DNA of 64,000 bases from Oscillospiraceae bacterium (GCA_015063805.1 SVTK01000008.1:1-64000), one strand, 5' to 3'. Shown: positions 16,553 through 26,251, counted from the first letter of the stretch. Numbers and translations: made by a program. Notes: a model not told the origin generated them from the sequence alone.

Positions 16553-17980
16553 ATGACACAGGAGAACTCCATTCTCCGGCGCATTGCGTCGGGGGAGACC
16601 ACAGTATTGGGATTGGGCATATCCAATCTGCCATTGATCGATTTTCTGCTCGCCCGGGGCGCTCGCCTGACGGTGCGGGATAAAAAAGCAAAAGAACAGA
16701 TTCCCGGGGCCGATGCTCTGGAGGCAAAGGGCGTCCGGCTCATCACCGGGGAGAACTACCTGGAGGGGGAATGGGGAGATGTGATCTTCCGCTCTCCCGG
16801 CATCCGTCCCGATCTGCCCCAGATCGCGGCGGCGGTGGAGCGGGGAGCTCTGCTTACCTCGGAGATGGAGCTTTTCTTCGCGCTCACCCCTGCCACGGTG
16901 ATCGGCATCACCGGCAGCGACGGCAAGACTACCACTACCACGCTCATCTACCGCCTGCTGGAGGCTGAGGCCGAGCGGAGCGAGAGCGGAGCGAAGGTGT
17001 GGGTGGGAGGCAATATCGGCATGCCTCTGCTTCCCCATGTGGAGGAGATGTGCGCCCGTGACTATGCAGTGGTGGAGCTGTCCAGCTTTCAGCTGCAGAC
17101 CATGCGCCAGTCCCCCCATCGGGCGGTGATTACCAATCTCGCCCCCAATCACCTCAACTGGCATACCGACATGGATGAATACGTGGCGGCCAAATGCAAC
17201 ATCTGCCGCCATACCCCGGTCCGCCAGCTGGTGACCAACGCCTGCAATCCCATCACCGCCGAGATCGCCCGGAACAGCGACCTGGATGTGACCCTTTTCA
17301 CCGCTTACCGGGAGCATTACGATGAGGTGGTGCCCGAATATATGCGGGCGCGGACGGCTGCCCTCTACCTGCGGGACGGGATCATCTTCTACAGCACCGG
17401 TAAGGTAGAGACCCCCGTGCTGGCGGCGGAGGACATTCTGCTGCCCGGGGTGCACAACATTGAAAACTATATGGCTGCCATTGCCGCCACCTGGGGAATG
17501 GTCAGCGGGGATGCCATCCTCGCCCTTGCCCGATCTTTTGGGGGCGTGGAACACCGTCTGGAATTTGTGCGGGAGCTGAATGGGGTGCGCTACTACAACG
17601 GCTCCATCGATTCCTCGCCTTCCCGCACGGCGGCGGCCCTGTCCGCCCTGCCCGGGAAGCCCATTGTGATCTGCGGGGGAAGCGACAAGCACGTTTCCTT
17701 CGAGCCCCTGGCCGAGAGCCTGCTGACCCGTGCGGGTGGCGTGGTGCTCAATGGTGAGACGGCGGAAAAGATCAAGGCGGCCCTGCTGGCCCATCCCCGA
17801 TGGGACGGCACACTCCCCCTGGTGGAGTGTCCGCGTCTGGCCGAAGCGGTGGATGCCGCCCGGGCTATGGCGAAAGAAGGGGATATCGTCCTGCTTTCCC
17901 CCGCCTGTGCTTCCTTTGACCAGTTTGCCAACTTTGAGGAACGGGGCAACACCTTCAAGCGCATTGTCAACGAATGGTAA
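16553..17980 (+). CDS. murD: UDP-N-acetylmuramoyl-L-alanine--D-glutamate ligase
   Basis: MurD adds D-glutamate to UDP-MurNAc-L-Ala in the cytoplasm. The 475-residue protein has the N-terminal Rossmann-like domain (TVLGLGISNLPL), the ATP-binding loop GITGSDGKTTTTT (about residues 117-129), the central NLAPNHLNWHTDMDEY block and the C-terminal GGSDKHVSF and LLSPACASFDQFANFEERG motifs characteristic of MurD. The ATG at 16553 follows CGGAGGG. It is the first gene of a run that also encodes three M42 peptidases; ddl and murI for the same pathway lie 12 kb away. Confidence 0.97.
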   Translation: MTQENSILRRIASGETTVLGLGISNLPLIDFLLARGARLTVRDKKAKEQIPGADALEAKGVRLITGENYLEGEWGDVIFRSPGIRPDLPQIAAAVERGALLTSEMELFFALTPATVIGITGSDGKTTTTTLIYRLLEAEAERSESGAKVWVGGNIGMPLLPHVEEMCARDYAVVELSSFQLQTMRQSPHRAVITNLAPNHLNWHTDMDEYVAAKCNICRHTPVRQLVTNACNPITAEIARNSDLDVTLFTAYREHYDEVVPEYMRARTAALYLRDGIIFYSTGKVETPVLAAEDILLPGVHNIENYMAAIAATWGMVSGDAILALARSFGGVEHRLEFVRELNGVRYYNGSIDSSPSRTAAALSALPGKPIVICGGSDKHVSFEPLAESLLTRAGGVVLNGETAEKIKAALLAHPRWDGTLPLVECPRLAEAVDAARAMAKEGDIVLLSPACASFDQFANFEERGNTFKRIVNEW

Positions 17981-18003
17981 AATATAAAGATTTGGAGAAG
18001 ATC

Positions 18004-19047
18004 ATGGAACTGAAACAACGGATTACCCAAATGGCCGGGCTGATGTCGATCTCGGGTTACGAAACCTATGATCGCGCGGCTCTGACCGAACAGCTGGGCG
18101 ACATTTTTGACGAGGTGATCACCGACCCCATGGGGTCCCACATCTGCATCCGCCGATGCGGACGACCGGGGGCACCGAAGATCCTCATCGATGCCCATTT
18201 CGATGAGATCGGCATGATGGTCACCCAGATCCTTGAGGGGGGCTTCCTGCGGGTGCTCAACCTCGGGGGCATCGACACCCGTATTCTGCAGGCGGGGGAA
18301 GTGATCATTTACGGAGAGAAGCCCATTTACGGCATTATCGGCTCCACGCCGCCCCATCTGCAGAAGCCCGATGAGGCAAAGAAGCTCAAGCCCATTGATG
18401 AACTGTTCATCGACACGGGCTACGATAAGGAAGAATTGGAGAAATATGTGCGCCTTGGTACCCCTGTGGGTTTCCTGCCGGCGTACACCGAGTTGCTGGG
18501 AGGCAAGCTGGCGGGGAAGGGCTTTGACGACAAGGCCTGTGCCGCCGCGGCCGTTCATGCTCTGGCGGGGATGGACCGCGCAGATCAGGCGGGGGATGTG
18601 TATCTCCTGCTGGCCTCCCAGGAGGAGGTTGGCCTGCGGGGGGGCGAGACCGGTGCGGTGGGGATCGATCCCGACTACGCCCTGGTCATTGATGTGACCC
18701 ACGGCTCTGCGCCCGATACCAAAAAGGATGAGGCCTTCCCCTTGGGTGAGGGAATTACCATTTCGCTCTCTGCGGCCACCGACCTGCGGCTCACTCGCCG
18801 CACGGTGGAACTGGCCCGGGAGGCGGGGATCAAATTCACCCGCGTGGTGGAGGCAGCCAACACCGGAACCGATGCCAACGTGACCCAGCTGGTGCGCTGC
18901 GGCATTCCCACGGTGCTGGCCAGCCTGCCCCTGCGCAGTATGCATACCTATAACGAGGTGCTCTCTATCTCGGATGCCGAAGAACTGGTGAAGCTGATTT
19001 CGGCCTTCGTGGGAGATACCCGGATTGCGGAGGATTTTGCAAGATGA
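18004..19047 (+). CDS. M42-family glutamyl-type aminopeptidase 1
   Basis: The 347-residue protein has the di-metal peptidase residues of family M42: His and Asp in DAHFDEIG, the bridging Asp in GFDDKAC, the catalytic and metal Glu pair in QEEVGLRGG, Asp in VIDVTHG and the last His in LRSMHTYNE. M42 enzymes form dodecameric TET particles that trim peptides in the cytoplasm. The ATG at 18004 follows TTGGAGAAG; an ATG at 17974 that overlaps the murD stop has no binding site. It is the first of three paralogues in a row and overlaps the second by ATGA. Confidence 0.92.
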   Translation: MELKQRITQMAGLMSISGYETYDRAALTEQLGDIFDEVITDPMGSHICIRRCGRPGAPKILIDAHFDEIGMMVTQILEGGFLRVLNLGGIDTRILQAGEVIIYGEKPIYGIIGSTPPHLQKPDEAKKLKPIDELFIDTGYDKEELEKYVRLGTPVGFLPAYTELLGGKLAGKGFDDKACAAAAVHALAGMDRADQAGDVYLLLASQEEVGLRGGETGAVGIDPDYALVIDVTHGSAPDTKKDEAFPLGEGITISLSAATDLRLTRRTVELAREAGIKFTRVVEAANTGTDANVTQLVRCGIPTVLASLPLRSMHTYNEVLSISDAEELVKLISAFVGDTRIAEDFAR

Positions 19048-20111
19048 CGACGGAAAATAAACTCAGCGGCATGGAGCTGCTTCGCGCTCTTTGCCTGGAA
19101 TTCGGCCCCACCGGTTGTGAGCACAATGTGGCGGCCCTGATTGAGGCCCAGCTCAAGGGTGTGTGCGAAGTGAAGCGCGACCGCATGGACAATGTGCTGG
19201 CGCACCTCCCGGGCAGCGGCCCGCGGATCATGCTGTCGGCTCACATGGACGAGGTGGGGATGATGATCACCTCCATCGACGACAAGGGCTATCTCCGCTT
19301 CACCAATGTGGGGGGGATCGACACCCGCGTGCTCTGCGGACGGCGGGTGCAGGTCGGTACCGCCGAGCACCGCATCCCCGGTGTCATTGGGGCCAAGGCC
19401 ATCCACCTGCAGTCGGCGGAGGCCAGAACCAAGTCCACCCTTGTAAATGAACTGTATATCGACATTGGCGCCGATAGCCGGGAAGAGGCAGAGAAGTATG
19501 TGGACATCGGTGACTTTGCCACCTTCGATACCGGGTTCGGTTTGTACGGACAGGATGACCGACAGATGCGGGGGAAGGCCATTGACGACCGCCTGGGCTG
19601 TGCCGTGATGATCGAAGTTCTGCGCGCCCTGGCTGAGGAGGGCGGGGAGCGTTCCTATGACCTGTGGTGTGCCTTCTCGGTGCGCGAGGAGATCGGCAAG
19701 TCCGGCGCACGGGTAGCCGCCTACGGCATTGATCCCGAGTTTGCCATTGTCCTGGAAACCACGGCGGTGGGAGACATTCCCGGCGCAAGCCCGGCTGCGC
19801 GCGTGGCCGAGATCGAGGGGGGCGGTGTGATCTCCCTGGTTGACCGCAGTACCATTTACGATACCGCGCTGGTCAACTTCGCCATGGAATGCGGCCGTGC
19901 GGGGAACATCCCCTGCCAGCTGAAGCGCTATGTGTCCGGCGGAAACGATGCGGGACACATCCATAAAACCGGGGACGGTGTCCGCTGCTTGGCCATCTCT
20001 GCCCCTACCCGTTACCTGCACAGCGGTAACTGTGTGACCGCTGCTGCAAACTATGACCATATCCGCGATCTCGTGCTGGCCATGTTGAACCGCTGGGATG
20101 AACTGAACTGA
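19044..20111 (+). CDS. M42-family aminopeptidase 2
   Basis: The 355-residue protein keeps the M42 metal and catalytic residues in SAHMDEVGMM, IDDRLGC, REEIGKSGA and APTRYLHSGN. Where the first and third paralogues have Asp (IDVTHG, YDVTGTG) this one has Glu (VLETTAVG), a known variant position that can alter metal or substrate preference. Its start overlaps the stop of the first paralogue (ATGA, GGAGG upstream), so translation is coupled. A mixed TET complex with its neighbours is a reasonable but untested idea. Confidence 0.92.
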   Translation: MTTENKLSGMELLRALCLEFGPTGCEHNVAALIEAQLKGVCEVKRDRMDNVLAHLPGSGPRIMLSAHMDEVGMMITSIDDKGYLRFTNVGGIDTRVLCGRRVQVGTAEHRIPGVIGAKAIHLQSAEARTKSTLVNELYIDIGADSREEAEKYVDIGDFATFDTGFGLYGQDDRQMRGKAIDDRLGCAVMIEVLRALAEEGGERSYDLWCAFSVREEIGKSGARVAAYGIDPEFAIVLETTAVGDIPGASPAARVAEIEGGGVISLVDRSTIYDTALVNFAMECGRAGNIPCQLKRYVSGGNDAGHIHKTGDGVRCLAISAPTRYLHSGNCVTAAANYDHIRDLVLAMLNRWDELN

Positions 20112-20130
20112 CAGAAGGAGAAGAATTGAT

Positions 20131-21129
20131 ATGCTGGAACTGATTAAGAAAATTGTGAAGGCCCCCGCCATTTCGGGTCGCGAGACCGCGGTGGCCGATG
20201 TAATCCGCGCACAGATGGAGTCTCTTTGCGACGAGGTGTACCGGGACAAGCTGGGCAACCTGATTGCCCTCAAGCGCGGCTCGGCCCCCGAGGGCGAGCG
20301 CAAGAAAATCATGCTGGCCGCGCACATGGATGAGATCGGCTTCCTCGTCACCTTCATCGAGGACAACGGCTTTATCCGCCTTGCCCCCATCGGCGGGATC
20401 AACTTTGTGGCCGCCGCTTACACCACCGTAGTGTTCGAGAGCGGACTGAAGGGCGTTCTGGTTCCCGAGTCGGGAACAAAGGCCGATGCCATGACCTTTG
20501 ACCGCTTCTATGTGGACATCGGTGCCAAGGACAAGAAGGAAGCCCAGCGTCGGGTGAAGATCGGCGACTATTTCGTGGTGGAGCCCTCGGTGACCCGCCT
20601 TTGCGGCAAGCGCATTGCCGGCCGTCCCATGGACGACCGCATCGGCTGTGCCATTATGGTGGAAGCCGCCCGCCGCGTGCCCGCTCCCCGGGATGATGTT
20701 TACTATGTCTTCACCGCTCAGGAGGAGGTTGGCTGCCGCGGCGCGAAGACTGCGGCCTTCGCCATTGCTCCCGATGTCGCCCTGGCTTACGATGTTACCG
20801 GTACAGGTGACACCATCGGCGCCAAGCCCATGGCCATCAAGGTCGGCGACGGCGCGGCAATCAAGATCAAGGACTCCTCGGTGATCTGCACCCCCGCCTT
20901 TGTAGCGGAGCTCACCGACCTCGCCCGGGCCGAGAAGATCCCCCATCAGCTGGAGATCCTGCCCTACGGCGGCACCGATACCTCCTCCATGCAGATGGCA
21001 GGCAGCGGCTGTGTGGCCGGCTGTCTCTCCATCCCCACCCGCTATATTCACTCGGGGGTTGAGATGATCGACCTGGGTGATGTTGAGGCCTGCGTCGCGC
21101 TGACTGCCGCTTACCTCAACCGGACTTGA
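20131..21129 (+). CDS. M42-family aminopeptidase 3
   Basis: The 332-residue protein carries AAHMDEIGFLV, MDDRIGCAI, AQEEVGCRGA, AYDVTGTGD and PTRYIHSGVE, a full set of M42 active-site motifs. The ATG at 20131 follows AGAAGGAGAAG. It is the most canonical of the three tandem copies. With the flanking PLP enzyme it suggests a unit for peptide and amino acid breakdown. Confidence 0.92.
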   Translation: MLELIKKIVKAPAISGRETAVADVIRAQMESLCDEVYRDKLGNLIALKRGSAPEGERKKIMLAAHMDEIGFLVTFIEDNGFIRLAPIGGINFVAAAYTTVVFESGLKGVLVPESGTKADAMTFDRFYVDIGAKDKKEAQRRVKIGDYFVVEPSVTRLCGKRIAGRPMDDRIGCAIMVEAARRVPAPRDDVYYVFTAQEEVGCRGAKTAAFAIAPDVALAYDVTGTGDTIGAKPMAIKVGDGAAIKIKDSSVICTPAFVAELTDLARAEKIPHQLEILPYGGTDTSSMQMAGSGCVAGCLSIPTRYIHSGVEMIDLGDVEACVALTAAYLNRT

Positions 21130-21144
21130 CGGAGGCGCGTGACC

Positions 21145-22407
21145 ATGCAGTTCTCTCCCAAGCTTCTTTCCCTTGCAGCAGAGGCTGAGGCGGCCCTTGC
21201 CGGGCATTTTGCCCGTATCGACGGGGTTTCCTTTGCCAACACAAGCCGCGTGCTGGATTCCTTCCGCGCCCATCGGGTGTCGGATGCCCACTTTGCCGGC
21301 ACCAGCGGCTACGGCTACGACGACCGGGGCCGCGAGACCCTGGATGAAATCTACGCCGACCTGTTCGGTGCCGAGGCGGCCTTTGTGCGCCATTCCATCG
21401 TCAACGGCACCCAGGCGCTGACCATCGGCCTCTTCGGCCTGCTTCGCCCCGGAGACATTATGCTCTCCGCCGCAGGCAAGCCCTACGACACCCTGGAAGA
21501 GGTCATCGGTATCACCGGCAACCCCGGTGACGGCTCCCTGCGGGACTTCGGTGTGGAGTACCGCCAGGTGGAGCTGGACGGGGATGATTTTGACTATCCA
21601 GCCCTGGAGCGGGCCATCGCCGACTGCGGCGACCGCCTCAAGGTGGTGTTTGTCCAGCGTTCCAAGGGATACCTCAACCGCTGTACCCTGACGGTGGAGC
21701 AGATCGGCCGTTTCGCCGAGTTCGTCCACGCCCGCAGTTCCGCCTATGTGGTGGTGGACAACTGCTACGGCGAGTTCACCGAAGAGGTGGAGCCCACCGC
21801 GGTGGGCGCTGATCTCTGCATCGGCTCGCTGATCAAAAATCCCGGCGGCGGCATGGCCGAGAGCGGCGGCTACATCGCGGGACGTGCCCGTGCGGTGGAG
21901 CTGTGCAGTTACCGCCTCACCTCGGTGGGCGTCGGCCTTGAGGTGGGTGCCACTCTGTGGCAAAACAAGAGCATCTATAAGGGGCTTTTCTATGCCCCCC
22001 ACACCGTAGCGCAGGCGCTGAAAACCGCCCATTTTGCCGCTTACATCTTCTCCGCTCTGGGTTTTGGGGTGGAGCCTGCCTGGGATATGCCCCGCAGTGA
22101 CATTATCCAGGCTGTGCGGATGCAGACTCCCGAGGGCCTTGTGGCCTTCTGTCAGGGAATCCAGGCGGGATCTCCCGTGGATGCCTACGTTTCTCCCGAG
22201 CCCTGGGCCATGCCGGGCTACGCTGACGAGGTGATCATGGCAGCGGGAGCCTTTACCCAGGGTTCCTCCATCGAGCTGTCCGCCGACGGCCCCCTGCGTC
22301 CCCCCTATACCGCCTTCTTCCAGGGCGGACTGACCTATGAGTCGGGCAAGGTTGGGGTACTGTCCGCGGCCCAGACGGTGCTTGACCGGGGACTTTGCAA
22401 ACTGTAA
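21145..22407 (+). CDS. Methionine gamma-lyase-family PLP enzyme (aluminium-resistance protein family)
   Basis: The 420-residue protein belongs to the Met_gamma_lyase / 'aluminium resistance protein' family of fold-type I PLP enzymes. It shows VNGTQALTIGLFGLLRPGD for the phosphate cup, VVDNCYGEFTEE with the ring-contacting Asp, and the Schiff-base lysine in GSLIKNPGGGMAESGGYIAG. Family function is poorly defined. The ATG at 21145 is preferred over GTG 21139 because ACGGAGGC stands nine bases before it. It directly follows the third aminopeptidase gene in the same direction. Confidence 0.88.
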   Translation: MQFSPKLLSLAAEAEAALAGHFARIDGVSFANTSRVLDSFRAHRVSDAHFAGTSGYGYDDRGRETLDEIYADLFGAEAAFVRHSIVNGTQALTIGLFGLLRPGDIMLSAAGKPYDTLEEVIGITGNPGDGSLRDFGVEYRQVELDGDDFDYPALERAIADCGDRLKVVFVQRSKGYLNRCTLTVEQIGRFAEFVHARSSAYVVVDNCYGEFTEEVEPTAVGADLCIGSLIKNPGGGMAESGGYIAGRARAVELCSYRLTSVGVGLEVGATLWQNKSIYKGLFYAPHTVAQALKTAHFAAYIFSALGFGVEPAWDMPRSDIIQAVRMQTPEGLVAFCQGIQAGSPVDAYVSPEPWAMPGYADEVIMAAGAFTQGSSIELSADGPLRPPYTAFFQGGLTYESGKVGVLSAAQTVLDRGLCKL

Positions 22408-22425
22408 TTTGACGAGGTAACGAAT

Positions 22426-22938
22426 ATGAAAAAAGTATTGATTCTTGTGCTGACCCTCCTGATGCTGGTGGGCTGCGGCAAGCAGACCGAAGAAATTCCC
22501 GAAAATATGCAGCTGGCCTCCCGCGGGGATGTGGCCTACTGCCTGTATGTCCCCAAGACCTGGAACGTCAACACCGACAGCGGTGTTTCGTCGGCTTACT
22601 ATTCCTCGTCGGACAGCGCCAATGTCAGCGTCATGTCCTATATGCCCGAGGGGGAATCCATGTCCATCGACGACTACTGGAAGCTGACTGAAGAGAGCTA
22701 CACGGCCTCCTTCGATGCCTACACCCTGGAGTCCACCGAGACCACCCTGCTGGGGGGCCGCAAGGCGGGCAAATACACCTTCGCCCTGACGGTGGGTGGG
22801 GAAGAGGTGCGCATGATGCAGATCATCGCCGCCTACAACCAGATGTTCTACATCTTCACCTATACCGCCGCGCCCGAGAACTTTGAGCGGCACCTGGAAG
22901 AGGTACAGACCATTGTTGACAACTTCTCCTTCCGCTGA
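22426..22938 (+). CDS. Small lipoprotein of unknown function
   Basis: The 170-residue protein has a short signal peptide with lipobox LVGC (Cys17) and a mature part rich in Tyr and Ser with alternating beta pattern. The layout resembles PsbP/DcrB-like or DUF1795-type lipoproteins (a fold guess only). The ATG at 22426 follows GACGAGGT. The last 26 bases overlap the start of the cysteine desulfurase gene in another frame, so the two are probably translated in series. Confidence 0.78.
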   Translation: MKKVLILVLTLLMLVGCGKQTEEIPENMQLASRGDVAYCLYVPKTWNVNTDSGVSSAYYSSSDSANVSVMSYMPEGESMSIDDYWKLTEESYTASFDAYTLESTETTLLGGRKAGKYTFALTVGGEEVRMMQIIAAYNQMFYIFTYTAAPENFERHLEEVQTIVDNFSFR

Positions 22939-24103
22939 TCGGATCTACCTGGACAACAGCGCCACCACCCCCCTCTGCCCCGCAGCGCGGGAGAGGATGC
23001 TTGCGGCCATGGACTGCTATGCCAACCCCTCCTCGGTGCATGGGGCGGGACGGGATGCCCGGGGCATGGTGGAAAATGCCCGCCGGGAGGTGGCCCGCGT
23101 TCTGGGAATTATGGCCCCCAAGCCGGGAGAACTGATCTTCACCGCGTCGGGGACCGAGGCGGACAATTTGGCGATTCTCGGTACCGCTCACGCCAAGGCC
23201 CGCCGCACCGCGTGCCGCATCCTCACCACCGACAGCGAGCATCCCGCCGTCAAAGAGCCCCTGGCTGCCCTGGAGCAGGAGGGCTTTGAGGTGGTGCGGC
23301 TGTCCACCCGTGGGGGCGTGATCGACCTCGACGACGCCTGCGCCGCCATGGATGAGCGGCTGTTTATGATCAGCATGATGCTGGTGAACAACGAAACCGG
23401 GGCGCGCTATCCCCTGGAAAAGATCTTTTCCGCCGCCCGTCGGCTCGCCCCACAGGCAATTCTGCACACCGATGCGGTGCAGGGCTTTCTGAAGGTGCCC
23501 ATCAGCGCGAAATCCATGGGGGCGGATCTGATCACCATCAGTGCCCATAAGATCGGGGGCCCTAAGGGGATCGGCGCCCTGTGGATCAATCCCGCCCTGC
23601 TGACGGCCAAGCGGATCGTGCCTGTCATCTTGGGGGGCGGACAGGAGAGCGGCTACCGCTCGGGAACCGAGAACACCCTGGGCATTGCAGGCTTTGGCGC
23701 TGCCGCAGCAGCCGGAGGAAGTTCCATCGCCGCTGATACCACAAAAATGCGCCGCCTGCGGGATGGGCTGATCGCCCGCCTTGCCGCCGAGCTGCCCGAG
23801 GTGCACCCCAATCTCCCCACCGGGGAAACTGCCCCGCATATTCTCAGCCTGACTCTCCCCCGCATCAAGAGCGAGACCATGCTCAACCACCTGTCGGGGG
23901 CAGGAATCTGCGTGTCTGCAGGCTCGGCCTGTTCCACCCACGCAAAAAATAAAACCTCTTCGGCCCTGCTGGCCTTTGGCCTCACCCCCGCTGAGGCAGA
24001 TTCCACCATTCGTGTATCCATTTCCCCCGCCACCACCGAAGAAGAGATGGATCGGTTCTTCGCGGTACTGCGGGAAGGTGTGTCCCGCCTGGTGCGGTTC
24101 TGA
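22913..24103 (+). CDS. Cysteine desulfurase (NifS/IscS family)
   Basis: The enzyme (396 residues) takes sulfur from cysteine for Fe-S clusters or tRNA thiolation. It shows the N-terminal YLDNSATTPL, the PLP lysine in SAHKIGGPKGIGAL, RSGTENTLGIAG and the catalytic cysteine in SAGSACSTHAK. Start: no ATG is available; TTG at 22913 follows GGAAGAGG by nine bases and fits best (TTG 22883 or 22916 are alternatives). It overlaps the lipoprotein gene by 26 bases. Neither iscU nor thiI follows, so its sulfur acceptor is not given by context. Confidence 0.92.
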   Translation: MLTTSPSADRIYLDNSATTPLCPAARERMLAAMDCYANPSSVHGAGRDARGMVENARREVARVLGIMAPKPGELIFTASGTEADNLAILGTAHAKARRTACRILTTDSEHPAVKEPLAALEQEGFEVVRLSTRGGVIDLDDACAAMDERLFMISMMLVNNETGARYPLEKIFSAARRLAPQAILHTDAVQGFLKVPISAKSMGADLITISAHKIGGPKGIGALWINPALLTAKRIVPVILGGGQESGYRSGTENTLGIAGFGAAAAAGGSSIAADTTKMRRLRDGLIARLAAELPEVHPNLPTGETAPHILSLTLPRIKSETMLNHLSGAGICVSAGSACSTHAKNKTSSALLAFGLTPAEADSTIRVSISPATTEEEMDRFFAVLREGVSRLVRF

Positions 24104-24108
24104 ATCGG

Positions 24109-24150
24109 ATAAAAGAACGCCTGTCTTGCGTAAGACAGGCGTTCTTTTAT
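24109..24150. terminator. Bidirectional intrinsic terminator
   Basis: A 19-pair stem (ATAAAAGAACGCCTGTCTT and its complement) closes a four-base loop, with T-runs on both strands. It contains the stop codon of the minus-strand lipoprotein gene and separates convergent genes. Confidence 0.9.
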
Positions 24151-25358
24151 GGGGTCAGCCGGGAATCGATGACCGAGCGGGAAAGCAGAAAATGCCGCCG
24201 GGTCATGGGGTCGTAGGTGCCGTTTTCGTTGTAGGTCAGCCACAAATCCCCGGAGGGAAGTGCCTTCATGTCCACGAAAAAGGGCTCACGAATTGGGAGG
24301 GGCAGGGAAACCGTTTCCACGCTTCCCCCGTCGGTGTCCAACACATGAAGGATGCAGAGCGGACCATCGGTGACAGCAGAAATTGCGTAGAGCCGACGGT
24401 CGGTGAGAGCATACTGCATACTGCCGTCGGGCCCCGACAGGATCAGCTCCACCTCGTTCTCGCCTACGCGGAGCAGGTAGGTCGAGAGGGTCTCAAAGGT
24501 GCGAAGCACAATGAAATCGCCCTGCAGAATGAAATCATAGGGCTGCTCGGTGCCGATGATCTCGGCCAGACCGTTCAGAGGCTGTTCGGCGACCGGTTCC
24601 CACGTTGGGGAATAGCGGTAGAGGAAGAAGCGGTATTCCCCCGCAATCCTGCGGCGGCCGATGCCGTAAATCTCCCCGCTGTCCACGGCGAAGCGCTCGA
24701 TCAGCCGTCCGCGGCTGTCGGTCCAGGAAACATCGTTTTCATAGGTCTCCCGGATAATCTCGGTTTTGCCGCCTTCCGCGGTGTATCGCACCGCAGTGGC
24801 CAGCGTGGCGTATTCTGCCTCTTCACCGGGGACGCGGCAGATGCTGTAGGAGAGAAATTCTTCGTCACTGAGTTTGCACAGGTAGATGAAGGGGCTGGTC
24901 TGCTCCAGCTCGTCCATGACAGTGACCTCGCCCGTTTTGCCGTCGGTGCGGGTAAGCTTCATGTCGTGCAGGGTATTTCCCCCAAGGGAGAAGGTGTAGC
25001 TTTTCCATTCGTACAGAAAACGGTCCTCCAGTACCACAAAGGAGCCCGAGCCCAACGTCCAATCGGGCAGGTCGGCGGGGTAAGTGAGGGAAGTCTTCTC
25101 CCCTGTCCGGGTGTGGATCAGGCAATCTTCCCAAACCAGTCCTTCCCCCGGCTGCTCAGTGGCAAGGGAACCGAAATAATTCTCTCCCAACTGTGTAATG
25201 AGGGCGAAATTGGAGAGTCCGTCAATGGGGGCGAGCTCCGGTTTGGACTGCGCGGCGGTGGTGTCCGGGGTGTGGGAAATCTCCGACGGATTGCCGGTAC
25301 ACCCTGCCGCGGTGAGGGACAGGAGCAGAAGGGCGGCGATAATACGGAGCGGCCTCAC
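24147..25358 (-). CDS. Lipoprotein of unknown function, beta-propeller-like
   Basis: The 403-residue protein has a signal peptide with lipobox AAGC (Cys20), a Thr/Pro-rich linker and then repeating beta-strand patterns (LYRYSPTWEPV, GDFIVLRTFETLSTYLLRV, DGPLCILHVLDTDGG) like a propeller. I recognise no catalytic motif. The GTG start at 25358 overlaps the stop of the EamA gene (GTGA) and follows GGAGAAAACGTC, so expression is coupled to the transporter. Confidence 0.75.
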   Translation of the reverse strand: MRPLRIIAALLLLSLTAAGCTGNPSEISHTPDTTAAQSKPELAPIDGLSNFALITQLGENYFGSLATEQPGEGLVWEDCLIHTRTGEKTSLTYPADLPDWTLGSGSFVVLEDRFLYEWKSYTFSLGGNTLHDMKLTRTDGKTGEVTVMDELEQTSPFIYLCKLSDEEFLSYSICRVPGEEAEYATLATAVRYTAEGGKTEIIRETYENDVSWTDSRGRLIERFAVDSGEIYGIGRRRIAGEYRFFLYRYSPTWEPVAEQPLNGLAEIIGTEQPYDFILQGDFIVLRTFETLSTYLLRVGENEVELILSGPDGSMQYALTDRRLYAISAVTDGPLCILHVLDTDGGSVETVSLPLPIREPFFVDMKALPSGDLWLTYNENGTYDPMTRRHFLLSRSVIDSRLTP

Positions 25359-26251
25359 GACGTTTTCTCCTGCGCGGGGGCGCGAACCGCACTCATTTCT
25401 CCGAAGAGGGTGAAGCCCAAAATCAGCACGCCGCCGATCACCTGCCAAAGGGTCATGGCCTCCCCCAGCACCGTCACTGAGACGATCACAGCCACCAGGG
25501 GATCGATGTAGCTGAGGAGGGCGGTCTGCTGTCCCGGCAGGCCGCGGATGGCCGAGAAATAGAGACAGTAGTTGAGGCCGGTATGGATCAGGCAGACCAC
25601 CGCAAGGCAGATCAGCCCCCGAAGGTCCAGGGTAGTCACCTCCACGGGACCGCTTAGACAGGTGTAGGGGATCAGTACCAGGGCTGCCGCCAAAAACTGA
25701 AAGAAAGTGCGGGTAATGCCGTCGATGCCGCGGATGGCTTTGTTGAGCAGGATTACCGAAGCGTAGAGGACAGCGGCACCCAGGCCGAAGAAAATCCCCA
25801 GGAGATGGCGGTTCCCGTCGGCAGCAGGCGCAAATCCGGTGATCAGTACAATGCCCAGAGTTGACATGACAAAGCAGAGAAGATTGCGGGCGGTCATCCG
25901 CTCACGGAAGAGGAGAGGGCAGAGGAGGGTGACCAGCACCGGGGCAAAATAGTAGCTGAGGGTGGCCGCGGAAACGGTGGTATAGCGGTATGCCTCAAAG
26001 AGCAGGATCCAGTTTACTCCCATGGCCGCGCCAGACAGCAGGAGCAAGGGTAGGGCAGCGCGCAGGATGCCCGCAGGAATGCGGGTTCGACGCAAAAGCA
26101 AAACCAGGCCGATGAGCAGGGCGGCGGCAATGGCGCGCCACATGGCCAGCTCCGCCGAGGCCAGGGGGATGTATCGGACAAAAGGGCCGAGGGTGCCGAA
26201 CACGGTCATGGAAAGAACCATCAGCAGCCGGGGCGAGAGGGAGTGCCGCAT
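25355..26251 (-). CDS. EamA (DMT-superfamily) transporter
   Basis: The 298-residue protein has ten hydrophobic segments in two EamA halves. The first half carries GTLGPFVRYIPLASAELAMWRA and a WILLFEAYRYTTVSAATLSYYFAPV block, and the second LSYIDPLVAVIVSVTVLGE. Such proteins export amino acids, nucleobases or drugs; substrate unknown. The ATG at 26251 follows AAGGAGG. The start has a strong promoter of its own at 26283-26311. Confidence 0.88.
   Translation of the reverse strand: MRHSLSPRLLMVLSMTVFGTLGPFVRYIPLASAELAMWRAIAAALLIGLVLLLRRTRIPAGILRAALPLLLLSGAAMGVNWILLFEAYRYTTVSAATLSYYFAPVLVTLLCPLLFRERMTARNLLCFVMSTLGIVLITGFAPAADGNRHLLGIFFGLGAAVLYASVILLNKAIRGIDGITRTFFQFLAAALVLIPYTCLSGPVEVTTLDLRGLICLAVVCLIHTGLNYCLYFSAIRGLPGQQTALLSYIDPLVAVIVSVTVLGEAMTLWQVIGGVLILGFTLFGEMSAVRAPAQEKTS

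Noticed and set aside
20005..22893. Very long open frame (about 960 codons) on the minus strand opposite the M42 genes
   Set aside because: It is antisense to three well-supported peptidase genes and has low-complexity composition typical of shadow frames in GC-rich DNA. The same holds for frames opposite mutS (55009-57642), groL (39076-40734) and the ligase gene (10961-11788).
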